DNA from: G963665545 sp963665545
GTDB taxonomy: Bacteria > Pseudomonadota > Gammaproteobacteria > Xanthomonadales > SZUA-36
Assembly (NCBI GenBank): GCA_963665545.2
Contig: CAXXKZ010000007.1
Span: forward strand, 1-64,000
Direction of reading: 5' to 3'
DNA length: 64,000 bases
In this document: piece by piece, positions 50,609 to 59,513 of the stretch
Layout of the letters: every line of letters starts with the position of its first letter
Position numbering within the stretch: the first letter of the stretch is position 1
Notes under the pieces: generated by a model
Databases searched by the model: none
Told to the model about the DNA's origin: nothing
Seen by the model: only the letters and a program-made list of their open reading frames with translations
Translations under genes and position numbers: made by a program

Positions 50609-53293
50609 CTAGTGTGCCGTATCCCAATCGGGACCATGCCCGGTGTCGACGACCAGCGGTATTTTGAGATCGGCAGCGCCAGCCATCAACTTTTCGACAA
50701 CTGATTTGACGTCCTCGAGCTGATTTTCCTTCACCTCGAATACCAGTTCGTCATGCACCTGCATGATCAGGCGGGCATCAATCTTGTCTTTCAGCAGCCA
50801 TTCGTCGACGCCGATCATTGCCCGTTTGATAATGTCTGCGGCAGTACCCTGCATCGGGGCATTAATCGCAGCGCGCTCGGCGGCCTGGCGGCGTTGCATA
50901 TTGCCGGCATTGATTTCGTTGAGGTACAACCTGCGGCCGAACAGGGTTTCGACGTAGCCCTGATCGCGGGCTTGCTCGCGAATTGATTCCATGAAGACTC
51001 GCACACCGGGATAACGTGCAAAATAAGTATCCATATACTCTTGCGCCTCACCCCGACCGATATTCAGTTGCCTGGACAGGCCAAATGCTGACATGCCATA
51101 CATCAGGCCAAAATTGATGGCCTTTGCGGCCCGCCTTTGATCACTGCTGACTTCCTCGTAGGGTGTGCCGAAAACCTCGCCCGCAGTCGATTGGTGCACG
51201 TCGATCTCGTCGCGAAAAGCGTTCAGCAGGCCTTCGTCCCCGGACAGGTGCGCCATAATGCGCAGTTCGATCTGCGAATAGTCGCTGGCCATGACCAGCC
51301 AGCCCTCCGGCGCAATGAAGGCCTGGCGGATCCGCCGCCCACGTTCGCTGCGGATCGGAATATTCTGCAAGTTGGGATCGGCCGAAGACAGCCGGCCCGT
51401 AGCGGCCACGGCCTGGTGATAGGACGTGTGCACCCGCCCGGTAGCCGGGTTGATCTGCATGGGGAGCTTGTCGGTATAGGTGGATTTGAGCTTTGAGACC
51501 GAACGGTACTCCAGGATCAGGCTGGGCAGTTCATAGTCCTTGGCCAGTTCTTGCAATACATCCTCCGCGGTCGAAGGCTGGCCTTTGGGGGTTTTGCGCA
51601 CCACCGGCAAGCCCTGCTTTTCGAACAATATCTGCTGTAGCTGCTTGGGCGAGCCCAGGTTGAAGGGCTGGCCGGCGACTTCGTGCGCGGCTTTCTCCAA
51701 CGCGACCATTTGCTGCGCGAATTCATCGCTCATCTTTCCCAGCAGGGCACCATCGATCAGTACGCCGGTTTGCTCAATGCGCGCCAGCACTGGGATCAGC
51801 GGCACCTCAATGTCGCTAAACACCGCTGCGGGCCCGGCGTCGGCCTGCAGTCGGGGCCAGAGGTGTTGGTGCAACAGCAGGGTGATGTCAGCATCTTCTG
51901 CGGCATAATGCCCCGCATCCTCAATGGCAACCTCGCTGAAGCTGATCTGCTTGGCGCCCTTCCCGGCGATGTCTTCATAGTGGGTGGTGTGGCGGCCCAG
52001 GTACTTGAGCGCCAGCGAATCCATGTCATGACGCCCCCCGGTGCTGTTGAAACAATAAGATTCGAGCATGGTGTCGTAGGCCACTCCCTGCATCTGGATA
52101 CCGTAGTGGGACAACACGTTCATGTCGTACTTGATGTGTTGCCCGACCTTCAGATGTTCTGGAGATTCAAGAAGTGGTTTGAGTTGCTGCAGAACCGCGT
52201 CCCTGTCGAGTTGCTGTGGCGCGCCCGGATAGCGGTGCCCCACGGGAACATAGGCCGCTTCACCTGCCTGGCAGGAAAAACTGAGCCCAACGATCTCCGC
52301 CAACATCGGATCGAGACTGGTGGTTTCTGTGTCAAAGGCAAAAAGCTCCGCCTCTTCCAGTTTTTTGATCCACGCATCGAGATGCACCTGTTCGAAGATG
52401 GTCGTGTAATCCTGCCGGTCAGGCTCAGCAGGGCTGTCGTCTTCGCCCAGTTCCTTCAGCCAGCTGCTAAATTCAAATCGAGTGAGAAACTGTCGCAACT
52501 CGGTTTCATCGGCTTCTCGGCGCCGCAATTGGGAGGGCTCCACATCGAGAGCCACCTCACGGTCGATGGTGGTAAGTCGGCGTGACAGTGGCAATTGGTC
52601 CAGCGACTGGCGCAGATATTCACCTATTTTTCCGCCGACTTCGTCAGCGTGTTCCATCACATCATCCAGTGTCGGCCAGATATTGAGCCACTTGGCGGCC
52701 GTTTTGGGCCCGCATTTCTCGACCCCGGGAATGTTGTCGCTCTTGTCTCCCGTCAGGGCCAGGAAGTCAATGATCTGCTCGGGCGCGACGCCGAACTTCT
52801 CGTGCACACCCGCGCGATCCATTCGTGTGTCGGTCATGGTGTTGACCAGGGTGATGTTGTCGGTGACAAGTTGGGCGAGGTCTTTGTCACCCGTCGATAT
52901 CACGCAATTCATGCCGGCAGCTTCCGCTCGCGTGGCCAGCGTTCCGATCACGTCATCCGCCTCCACCCCTTCGACCTGGAGCAAGGGAAGACCGAGGATA
53001 TTGACCATGTCGAGTATCGCTGCCACCTGCTGCCTGAGATCGAAAGGCATCGGTGGGCGATTGGCCTTGTAGTCCGCGTACATCTCGTGGCGAAAAGTCG
53101 GCCCTTTGGCGTCGAACACCACGGCGATGAAATCCGGGTTCTCCTCGTTCAACAGGCGCTTGAGCATATTGGCCACACCCAGCAATGCGCCGGTAGGCTC
53201 ACCGCCTGAGTTGGTGAGATTGGGCAAGGCATGAAAAGCGCGATACAGGTACGAGGAGCCGTCGACAAGGTATAAGGTGGAATCAGTTGTCAT
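50609..53293 (-). CDS. polA: DNA polymerase I
   Basis: 894 residues with all three activities. The 5' nuclease domain (~1-290: LYLVDGSSYLYRAFHALPNL; STGDKDLAQLVTDNITLVNTM; GDKSDNIPGVEKCGPKTAAKWL) is followed by a proofreading domain (~310-510: FAFDTETTSLDPM; AEDADITLLLHQHL). The polymerase domain has motif A ASDYSQIELRIMAHLSGDEGLL, motif B RRAAKAINFGLMYGMSAFGL and motif C LIMQVHDELVFEV. It serves in Okazaki processing and repair. The stop lies within the GTTAACAGGCCCTAG repeat. Confidence 0.97.
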   Translation of the reverse strand: MTTDSTLYLVDGSSYLYRAFHALPNLTNSGGEPTGALLGVANMLKRLLNEENPDFIAVVFDAKGPTFRHEMYADYKANRPPMPFDLRQQVAAILDMVNILGLPLLQVEGVEADDVIGTLATRAEAAGMNCVISTGDKDLAQLVTDNITLVNTMTDTRMDRAGVHEKFGVAPEQIIDFLALTGDKSDNIPGVEKCGPKTAAKWLNIWPTLDDVMEHADEVGGKIGEYLRQSLDQLPLSRRLTTIDREVALDVEPSQLRRREADETELRQFLTRFEFSSWLKELGEDDSPAEPDRQDYTTIFEQVHLDAWIKKLEEAELFAFDTETTSLDPMLAEIVGLSFSCQAGEAAYVPVGHRYPGAPQQLDRDAVLQQLKPLLESPEHLKVGQHIKYDMNVLSHYGIQMQGVAYDTMLESYCFNSTGGRHDMDSLALKYLGRHTTHYEDIAGKGAKQISFSEVAIEDAGHYAAEDADITLLLHQHLWPRLQADAGPAAVFSDIEVPLIPVLARIEQTGVLIDGALLGKMSDEFAQQMVALEKAAHEVAGQPFNLGSPKQLQQILFEKQGLPVVRKTPKGQPSTAEDVLQELAKDYELPSLILEYRSVSKLKSTYTDKLPMQINPATGRVHTSYHQAVAATGRLSSADPNLQNIPIRSERGRRIRQAFIAPEGWLVMASDYSQIELRIMAHLSGDEGLLNAFRDEIDVHQSTAGEVFGTPYEEVSSDQRRAAKAINFGLMYGMSAFGLSRQLNIGRGEAQEYMDTYFARYPGVRVFMESIREQARDQGYVETLFGRRLYLNEINAGNMQRRQAAERAAINAPMQGTAADIIKRAMIGVDEWLLKDKIDARLIMQVHDELVFEVKENQLEDVKSVVEKLMAGAADLKIPLVVDTGHGPDWDTAH

Positions 53294-53455
53294 CTCGGGA
53301 ATATTTGTTCCGCTGGATTGATCGTCAGAAAACAGCTCTGTGAGAAAATGGGGGATTAAAAGGTCTGGTATAGTTAATTAATAAGAATCTGAGCCTTAGT
53401 CACCCGGGCGCTCGTTGCGCGCCGGGATTAGTGTAACGCACAGCGAGGGTCGACG

Positions 53456-53857
53456 ATGAAGCGCACTCAACTGATAGTAACAATCCTGACGGCTACCGTC
53501 TGGATGGGTGCAAATGCGCAATACGCACCGCAAGGTACAGGCCAGGACGATTTGGAAAAACCACCCAAGATCCCGCCGATCCATGCTGAAGACCGGGATG
53601 AGGCGCCCCTGCCGCCCAAAGTACAGGATGAGGAGTTTGAACCCACGGTCACGATCCGCGAAGAGCCAGACCGCCAGATCGAGGAATACCGCAGGAATGG
53701 CCAAATCTACATGGTGAAGATCACCCCCAAGGGGGGATTGCCTTATTACTATGTCGACACGGACGGTGACGGTCGCCTTGAGATCGATGAGTCCTCATCC
53801 TCCAGAGCCGGAGATCCGGTGCAACCGGTGTTCTGGAAAATTAAAGAGTGGAAGTAG
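53456..53857 (+). CDS. DUF2782 exported protein
   Basis: 133 residues with a signal peptide ending GANAQ. A charged, proline-rich middle (PPKIPPIHAEDRDEAPLPPKVQDEEFEPTVTIREE) leads to the DUF2782 core IEEYRRNGQIYMVKITPKGGLPYYYVDTDGDGRLE. It is divergent from polA, as in Pseudomonas. A CCCGGGCGC/GCGCGCCGGG stem lies in its leader (about 53402-53425). Function unknown. Confidence 0.88.
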   Translation: MKRTQLIVTILTATVWMGANAQYAPQGTGQDDLEKPPKIPPIHAEDRDEAPLPPKVQDEEFEPTVTIREEPDRQIEEYRRNGQIYMVKITPKGGLPYYYVDTDGDGRLEIDESSSSRAGDPVQPVFWKIKEWK

Positions 53858-53898
53858 GTCCAGATTGGAGATCAACCCGGAATGGTAGTTAGCACAGG

Positions 53899-54414
53899 GT
53901 GGAAGTAAGCGCCAACCCGACTTCAAAAACGGATGGGCTGGCCCGTCTGACACAAATCCTCGGGCATGGCGTGGCATGGCTGCTACTTGTCCTGATTGCC
54001 CTGATATTCGTCATTGTATTGCTTCGTTACGGCTTCAACATCGGCTGGATCTGGCTGCAGGAGACCACGGTCTATATTCATTCCGCCATATTCATGTTGG
54101 CGGCTGCCTGGACACTGCAAACCGACGACCATGTGCGGGTCGACATTTTTTACCGCAGCAAATCCGAGCGCCACAAAGCCTGGGTTAACCTTTTGGGCAC
54201 GGCATTCTTTCTGGTTCCGTTTTGCATCTACATGCTGCTGTTTGCCTGGGACTATGTCATACCGTCCTGGCAGAACCTGGAGGGCTCCAGGGAAGCGGGT
54301 GGGCTGCCGCTGGTCTTTCTGCTCAAGAGCCTGCTGTTGCTGATGCCATTGACGCTATTGCTGCAGGCCATATCCTCATTTAGAACCTACCTGGTGCAAT
54401 GCCGCCAGAATTGA
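53899..54414 (+). CDS. TRAP transporter small permease (DctQ), orphan
   Basis: 171 residues from a GTG start, with four membrane helices: VAWLLLVLIALIFVIVLLRYGF, YIHSAIFMLAAAWTLQTDDHVRVDIFY, NLLGTAFFLVPFCIYMLLFAWDYV, LVFLLKSLLLLMPLTLLLQ. The segment between helices 2 and 3 (DDHVRVDIFYRS) is the DctQ hallmark. TRAP systems need DctM and DctP as well, and neither is adjacent; trmH overlaps the 3' end by 16 bases. The partner may be elsewhere or lost. Confidence 0.86.
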   Translation: MEVSANPTSKTDGLARLTQILGHGVAWLLLVLIALIFVIVLLRYGFNIGWIWLQETTVYIHSAIFMLAAAWTLQTDDHVRVDIFYRSKSERHKAWVNLLGTAFFLVPFCIYMLLFAWDYVIPSWQNLEGSREAGGLPLVFLLKSLLLLMPLTLLLQAISSFRTYLVQCRQN

Positions 54415-55074
54415 GGCCCAGGGTCAGAAAAATCGATGCTGTCATCGCACGCCGCCAGCCCGGCCTGACCGTGCTGGCCGAAAGCCTGCACAAAGCCCGG
54501 AATTTCTCTGCCATCGTGCGTACCTGCGATTCGGTCGGCATCAACCGGCTGCACGCCATTCCAGGTGAAAAAGGCCTGCAAGTACACTGGAAAACCTCCC
54601 AGGGTGCTGAAAAATGGGTCGAGGTCCGCAGCCATGACAGCCTCGAGCAAGCCTGCGATCACCTCAGGCAAGCCGGTTTCCGGCTGCTTGCGGCGAATCT
54701 GTCAGATGAGGCAACGGATTATCGTGATGTGGATTACACCGCCCCCGACCGCCCTGTTGGTTGGCACCGAGCTGTTCGGTTGCAGCCCCGATGCCATTGC
54801 CCTGGCCGACCAGCAAGTCATGATACCGATGATGGGCATGACCCAGTCGCTCAACGTATCGGTCGCTTGCGCCATTGTCCTGTACGAAGCTATGCGCCAG
54901 CGCCAGAACGCCGGAATGTACAACGCATTGAGCCTCGACGCTGATGAGGCGTATCAAAAGCGGTTCAGATGGATCCATCCCAAAGCAGCCCGGTGGTGCG
55001 ATGAAAACGGCGTGGACTACCCGCCTCTGGATGAAGACGGCGAAATCATCGGGGCAATAGACTCGCCCGCATGA
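54399..55074 (+). pseudogene. trmH: tRNA Gm18 2'-O-methyltransferase (SpoU family), frameshifted
   Basis: First frame: LAESLHKARNFSAIVRTCDSVGINRLHAI (motif 1). Second frame: LLVGTELFGCSPDAIALADQQVMIPMMGMTQSLNVSVACAIVLYEAMRQR (motifs 2 and 3, forming the knotted SAM site), plus the TrmH C-terminal extension. The break is at GCCCCCG (about 54742), where one extra C explains the shift. Restored length is about 224 residues, normal for TrmH. A homopolymer error is the simplest reading. Confidence 0.88.
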
Positions 55075-55081
55075 CCCCCCA

Positions 55082-55138
55082 AGTGCAGAGCTGAAAGGCA
55101 AAGCTGTCGGCAGGTGATTTGGCTCGCGGCTCTGCACT
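55082..55138. terminator. Inverted repeat, possible terminator
   Basis: AGTGCAGAGC (55082-55091) and GCTCTGCACT (55129-55138) are perfect 10-base complements separated by 37 bases, just after the trmH stop. A TTTTTTCC run lies about 30 bases downstream. A pause or processing hairpin is as likely as a true terminator. Confidence 0.45.
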
Positions 55139-55292
55139 GCCTGAAGTCGTTTTCGCCGGCGCGGTGAAAGTTTTTTCCTTTTAGGCGTATCATCTAAATT
55201 GCATGTTGCATAAATCTGCACTGATGCAGCGTGCAATCTGGTCAGGAGAGAGCCAGGAACATTCCGTCAACTTTTGAACCGGAGGCATTATT

Positions 55293-55955
55293 GTGAATAT
55301 TTCACGCGTACTGATCTGCTGCCTTTTTCTCGTTCCGTTTGCTGCGACTGCGGCAGAGGCGCCCGAGGGAAACCTGGAAGGGCTGGAGCTGGTCCAGGAA
55401 AGCCGCACAGGGCATCTCTACTCTAACCCCGACGCCGACTGGTCAGCGTACAAGCGCATCAATCTGGAAGCGGCCAGCATCGCTTTTCGCAAGCATTGGC
55501 AGCGGGACCAAAATCGTTACTACCCACACAAGGTTCGTGACAGGGACGTCCAGAAAATTAAGGATGATCTGGCTGGACTATTCGACGAGGTCTTCGTTGA
55601 GGAACTGACCGGAAACGGTGGCTACGAGATCGTCAAGGAAACCGGGCGCGATGTCATGGTCATCAAACCCGCCATCACCGAGCTGGACATTGCGGCACCG
55701 GACATTATCCACAACACCAGAACCTCCAGCTTTACCCGAGAGGCAGGCGAAATGACGCTGAATATCGAAATTTTTGATTCGGTAACGGGCGATCTACTGC
55801 AGCAGGCCAAGGACAAAAAACGCGTGCCTTACCGGCATTGGTTTCAAAGAACCACCAGTGTGACCAACCGAGCCGATGCCAGGCGCCTGTTGAATGGATG
55901 GGCCAAGGACTTGCGCGAAAGATTGGATGAGGCGCGCGCTGCTTCGACGGGCTAG
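55293..55955 (+). CDS. DUF3313-like exported protein
   Basis: 220 residues from GTG 55293 after a clear GGAGG. The signal peptide ends AATAA. The body (LELVQESRTGHLYSNPDADWSAYKRINLEAASIAFRKHWQRDQNR... VIKPAITELDIAAPDI... GEMTLNIEIFDSVTGDLLQQAKDKKR... NGWAKDLRERLDEAR) resembles DUF3313, a family of periplasmic or lipoprotein-like proteins of unknown function. No lipobox is seen. A tandem repeat follows the stop directly. Confidence 0.8.
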   Translation: MNISRVLICCLFLVPFAATAAEAPEGNLEGLELVQESRTGHLYSNPDADWSAYKRINLEAASIAFRKHWQRDQNRYYPHKVRDRDVQKIKDDLAGLFDEVFVEELTGNGGYEIVKETGRDVMVIKPAITELDIAAPDIIHNTRTSSFTREAGEMTLNIEIFDSVTGDLLQQAKDKKRVPYRHWFQRTTSVTNRADARRLLNGWAKDLRERLDEARAASTG

Positions 55956-55958
55956 TCC

Positions 55959-56100
55959 CGGCTCGGGGGCCGGGATGACGTTCGGCTCGGGGGCCGGGAT
56001 GACGTTCGGCTCGGGGGCCGGGATGACGTTCGGCTCGGGGGCCGGGATGACGGCCGGCTCGGGGGCCGGGATGACGGCCGGCTCGTAGGACGGGATTACG
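55959..56100. repeat. 24-base tandem repeat
   Basis: Nearly six copies of a 24-base unit (CGGCTCGGGGGCCGGGATGA + CGTT or CGGC) fill the gap between the convergent DUF3313 and aroE genes. The last copy overlaps the aroE stop region. Each unit can fold as CCGGC-loop-GCCGG. Read in reverse (TCATCCCGGCCCCCGAGCCG) it resembles 'TCATCCCGG' palindromic elements common between bacterial genes. Confidence 0.85.
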
Positions 56101-56911
56101 GTACCGCGCGCAGTTGAGACAGAACTGGCGCGCTATCGGGTTTCAAACCGATCCACAGGCTAAATGACAGGGCGGCCTGTTCCACCAGCATGCCCAATCC
56201 GTCCTGATAGCGGACATGCCGGGCCGCGCAGCGCTTGCGCAGTGGCGTTGCTACCGCACCGTAGTTCATGTCGTAGCACAGCCCGCCGGGGGTGAGCCAA
56301 TTGGCTTCGAGTTGAGGCGCCTGGCCGGCATGACCCAGTGTGGTGGCGTTGACCACGAGGTCGAAAGGCCCGGCCCCATCGAGCGTGTCCAGGCCAATCG
56401 CTGATATCCGGCCATGATCGCCGTGCCTTTGCGCCAACGCCACGGCCCGGCCCGCGGTACGGTTGGCGATAACCAATTCATCCGGCCGCGTCGCCAACAG
56501 GCTGGCCAACACGCCGGCAGCGGCACCCCCTGCACCGAGCAGGCAGATTCTTTTATTTTCCAGTTTGATTGACTGATTGTGCTGCAGATCGGCCAGCAGG
56601 CCGGGTCCATCAGTGTTGTCGGCCACCCAGCAGTCCTTGCGCTTGAATGTCAGTGTGTTTGCGGCCATCGCCAGGGTGGCCAGTGGGCTTGCTTCCTGCG
56701 CTAATTCGAATGCCTGGCTTTTGAATGGCACAGTGATATTGCAGCCACGGCCGCCCAGGTCCATGAAGTGTCGAAGATCTGCCTCGATTTGTTCAGGATC
56801 GGATTCGATCGCCTGGTAGTCGATTCTCAGTCCAAACTGAGCGGCGAATTGACCATGAATCCGCGAAGATAGCGACTGCGCTACCGGTGCACCGAAGACC
56901 GCCAGCTTCAT
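56096..56911 (-). CDS. aroE: Shikimate dehydrogenase
   Basis: 271 residues from ATG 56911 (MKLAVFGAPVAQSLSSRIHGQFA); a longer frame upstream overlaps hemB and lacks homology. It shows the substrate motifs SLSSRIH and NITVPFKSQAFELA (catalytic Lys), NTDGPGLL, the NADP fold LLGAGGAAAGVLASLL and ANRTAGRA, and the closing DGLGMLVEQAALSF. It reduces 3-dehydroshikimate in aromatic amino acid synthesis. It lies 38 bases after hemB on the same strand. Confidence 0.96.
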   Translation of the reverse strand: MKLAVFGAPVAQSLSSRIHGQFAAQFGLRIDYQAIESDPEQIEADLRHFMDLGGRGCNITVPFKSQAFELAQEASPLATLAMAANTLTFKRKDCWVADNTDGPGLLADLQHNQSIKLENKRICLLGAGGAAAGVLASLLATRPDELVIANRTAGRAVALAQRHGDHGRISAIGLDTLDGAGPFDLVVNATTLGHAGQAPQLEANWLTPGGLCYDMNYGAVATPLRKRCAARHVRYQDGLGMLVEQAALSFSLWIGLKPDSAPVLSQLRAVP

Positions 56912-56949
56912 CCGCCCATTGTCTTCACCACTGGCGGAGTCCGCCGCGC

Positions 56950-57939
56950 CTATTCCTGCAACCACTGCGCGATCTTCAGGGCGAAGTAGGTCAGTACGCC
57001 GTCCGCCCCCGCGCGCTTGAACGAGTTCATGCATTCGAGCACCACCGCCCGCTCGTCCAGCCAACCGCTGCCGACCGCTGCTTTGAGCATGGCGTATTCG
57101 CCTGACACCTGGTAGGCGAAGGTCGGCACGCCGAAGCGTTCCTTCACCCGCCTGACGATATCGAGATATGGCAGGCCGGGCTTGACCATGACCATGTCGG
57201 CACCTTCAGCGAGGTCGAGTTCCACCTCGCGCAGCGCCTCATCGCCATTGGTCACATCCATTTGATAGGAATGCTTGTTACCGCCGGCCAGGTTGGCCGC
57301 CGATCCGACCGCGTCCCGGAACGGGTTGTAGAACGAGGACGCAAACTTGGCCGAGTAAGCCAGAATCCGGGTGACCGGGAAGCCCTCGGTCTCAAGCGCC
57401 TGGCGGATGGCGCCGATTCGCCCGTCCATCATGTCGGATGGGGCGACAATGTCCGCGCCCGCGGCCGCATGCGACAGCGCCTGTTTTACAAGTACATCTA
57501 CGGTTATATCGTTCATAACGTAGTCGCTGTTATCGATCAGCCCGTCCTGCCCGTGTGAGGTGTAGGGGTCAAGCGCCACGTCGGTGATGACGCCCAGTTC
57601 GGGAAACTCTGACTTGAGCGCGCTGACAGCTCGTTGCACCAAGCCATCGGGATTCCAGGCCTCGCGCGCATCGTCGGATTTGAATTCGGCGGGTACGACA
57701 GGGAAAAGCGCGATGGCAGGAATACCCAGGGCCAAACAGCGTTCCGCTTCAGGCAAAAGCCGGTCGACCGTCATTCGCTCCACATCCGGCATGGAGTCCA
57801 CGGCTTCGGTTGCATCTTCACCGTCGAGCACGAAAACCGGCCAGATCAGGTCGTCGGTCGTGATTGTATTTTCGCGCATCAAGCGACGTGAAAACCCATC
57901 CGCGCGCATGCGCCTCAGGCGTGTTGAGGGAAAGCCCAT
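56950..57939 (-). CDS. hemB: Delta-aminolevulinic acid dehydratase (porphobilinogen synthase)
   Basis: 329 residues. The two active-site lysines lie in AYSAKFASSFYNPFRDA (near 198) and MVMVKPGLPYLDIV (near 251). The metal loop reads DVALDPYTSHGQDGLID. Cysteines of the zinc type are replaced, so this should be the zinc-independent, magnesium-activated class known from Pseudomonas. It joins two aminolevulinate molecules to porphobilinogen. It is followed by aroE. Confidence 0.96.
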   Translation of the reverse strand: MGFPSTRLRRMRADGFSRRLMRENTITTDDLIWPVFVLDGEDATEAVDSMPDVERMTVDRLLPEAERCLALGIPAIALFPVVPAEFKSDDAREAWNPDGLVQRAVSALKSEFPELGVITDVALDPYTSHGQDGLIDNSDYVMNDITVDVLVKQALSHAAAGADIVAPSDMMDGRIGAIRQALETEGFPVTRILAYSAKFASSFYNPFRDAVGSAANLAGGNKHSYQMDVTNGDEALREVELDLAEGADMVMVKPGLPYLDIVRRVKERFGVPTFAYQVSGEYAMLKAAVGSGWLDERAVVLECMNSFKRAGADGVLTYFALKIAQWLQE

Positions 57940-58018
57940 GTTGTCACCCCCGGCAATCTGTCAAGGATGCTGATTTTAGCGCGTAGGCCAGGTCAATGTG
58001 TATGGCCTTGGCAAAAAG

Positions 58019-58651
58019 TCACCGGGGTAGGTCAAATTCATACCACAGATTGAGTTTTTCAATCAGGATCTCCAGGCCAGCGCGGGTTTTTGAAGAATAC
58101 AATTGCACGGTAGCCAGGGCGGGCAGGTTTTTTCTGATCTGCAGCAGGGTGGATTGTGCCGGGCCTCGCTTGAGCTTGTCCGCCTTGTTCAGCAGAATGT
58201 GGCAGGGCAAGCCACTGGCAGCGCTCCAGGACAACATTTGGTCATCAAATTGGCGCATCGGGTGGCGGATATCCATGACCAGGATCGTGCCTTTGAGAGA
58301 CTGGCGCCGATTGAAATAGATGCCCATCACGTGGCGCCAGTGGGCACGTAGTTTTTTCGGTACCTTGGCAAAGCCGTAGCCGGGCAGGTCGGCGATGCGG
58401 CGTTGTGGGTCGATTGAAAAAATCACGATCTGCTGGGTGCGCCCCGGCGTCTTGCTGGTGCGGGCCAGGCTCTTCTGATCGGTCAAGGCGTTGATCGCGC
58501 TAGATTTTCCAGCGTTGGAGCGGCCAGCGAATGCCACCTCGAAGCCCTCATCTTCGGGCAATTGTTTGAGATTATGGGCACTGATGACGTAGCTGGCGCT
58601 GCGATAAGGGTTGCGCGGATGCAGCCCACCGGATTTGCTTTTCTGATCCAT
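58019..58651 (-). CDS. engB: Ribosome biogenesis GTPase EngB/YihA
   Basis: 210 residues from ATG 58651 (MDQKSKSGGLHPRNPYR); the frame extends further but without homology. G1 AFAGRSNAGKSSAINAL, G2 SKTPGRTQQIVIF, G3 ADLPGYGFAKVP, G4 LLNKADKL, G5 around YSSKTRAG. It acts in 50S assembly. It is divergent from cytochrome c4, the arrangement seen in Pseudomonas and Xanthomonas. Confidence 0.95.
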   Translation of the reverse strand: MDQKSKSGGLHPRNPYRSASYVISAHNLKQLPEDEGFEVAFAGRSNAGKSSAINALTDQKSLARTSKTPGRTQQIVIFSIDPQRRIADLPGYGFAKVPKKLRAHWRHVMGIYFNRRQSLKGTILVMDIRHPMRQFDDQMLSWSAASGLPCHILLNKADKLKRGPAQSTLLQIRKNLPALATVQLYSSKTRAGLEILIEKLNLWYEFDLPR

Positions 58652-58772
58652 GCCCCCATTTTGCCTGAAATTGGGGTATGGGTGCTGGAAGCGAACTGCC
58701 GAAACCGCGATAATAGCGCGCTTGGGACCCAGCCAGATTCTTGAGAATCCAGATCGTCCGGGAGAAAGCGGA

Positions 58773-59402
58773 ATGAAGTTATTTGTGCGTGTCATGGCCA
58801 CTTTGCTGGTAATTGTCAGTGTGCAGGTCATGGCCGAGGGTGACCCCACATCCGGCCGTGCCAAATCAGCCATTTGTGCCGCGTGTCACGGGCCCGATGG
58901 CAACGGCCTGGTGCCCAATTGGCCCAAAATTGCCGGTCAGCATGGTGCCTATCTGGAGCGTCAGCTGCACCTCATCAAGAGTAATGCGCGCTCGGTGCCC
59001 GAGATGGTCGCATTCGTGGGCGCCTTGAGCGACCAGGACATTGCCGATCTTGCTGCCTTTTACGCTTCCGGAACGACCACCGGCGGCGTTGCAGAAGAGT
59101 CATTGGTGACAATGGGCAAGCGCATTTACCAGGCGGGTAACGCCGAAACCAGTGTGCCGGCCTGCATGGCATGTCATGGTCCTGCCGGAGCGGGAAATCC
59201 GCCGGCGGGGTATCCTGCCCTGGCGGGACAGCATTCAGTCTATACGGTAAAGATGCTGACGCAGATTCGCGCGGGACAAAATTGGGGTGAGAAGGATGCA
59301 CCGAGCCACGTGATGAACGGGGCATCCTCGGAGCTCTCTGACGAGGAGATCAATGCGGTTGCCAGCTACATCGAAGGTTTGTACCTGGTGATCTCCGAAT
59401 GA
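58773..59402 (+). CDS. Cytochrome c4, dihaem
   Basis: 209 residues from ATG 58773, after GGGAGAAAG, with a signal peptide ending QVMA. Two haem-c sites, CAACHGPDGNGL and CMACHGPAGAGNPP, lie in duplicated domains, each with a downstream methionine (e.g. SVPEMVAFV; APSHVMNGAS) as candidate sixth ligand. It is a periplasmic electron carrier to terminal oxidases. dsbA, which follows, may help keep its cysteines usable; that link is inferred. Confidence 0.94.
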   Translation: MKLFVRVMATLLVIVSVQVMAEGDPTSGRAKSAICAACHGPDGNGLVPNWPKIAGQHGAYLERQLHLIKSNARSVPEMVAFVGALSDQDIADLAAFYASGTTTGGVAEESLVTMGKRIYQAGNAETSVPACMACHGPAGAGNPPAGYPALAGQHSVYTVKMLTQIRAGQNWGEKDAPSHVMNGASSELSDEEINAVASYIEGLYLVISE

Positions 59403-59513
59403 CGCCCTGGCCCGGGCATCACCGGAACGAATTAGGTGCCGCACGGTCAGTAGTTACAACGAGTAAAATCAGAGAGCTGGCGCAGTTTTGACGCGCAGTC
59501 GAGGGAGTAAAAA

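Noticed and set aside
54720..54760. Programmed frameshift in trmH
   Set aside because: The site is a run of five C with no slippery heptamer or evident stimulating structure, and trmH is not known to use frameshifting. A homopolymer error is simpler.
55894..56088. Glycine-rich repeat protein (GSGAGMTF repeats)
   Set aside because: It is the translation of the 24-base intergenic tandem array in a frame different from the DUF3313 gene. It lacks a start context and lies across both gene ends.
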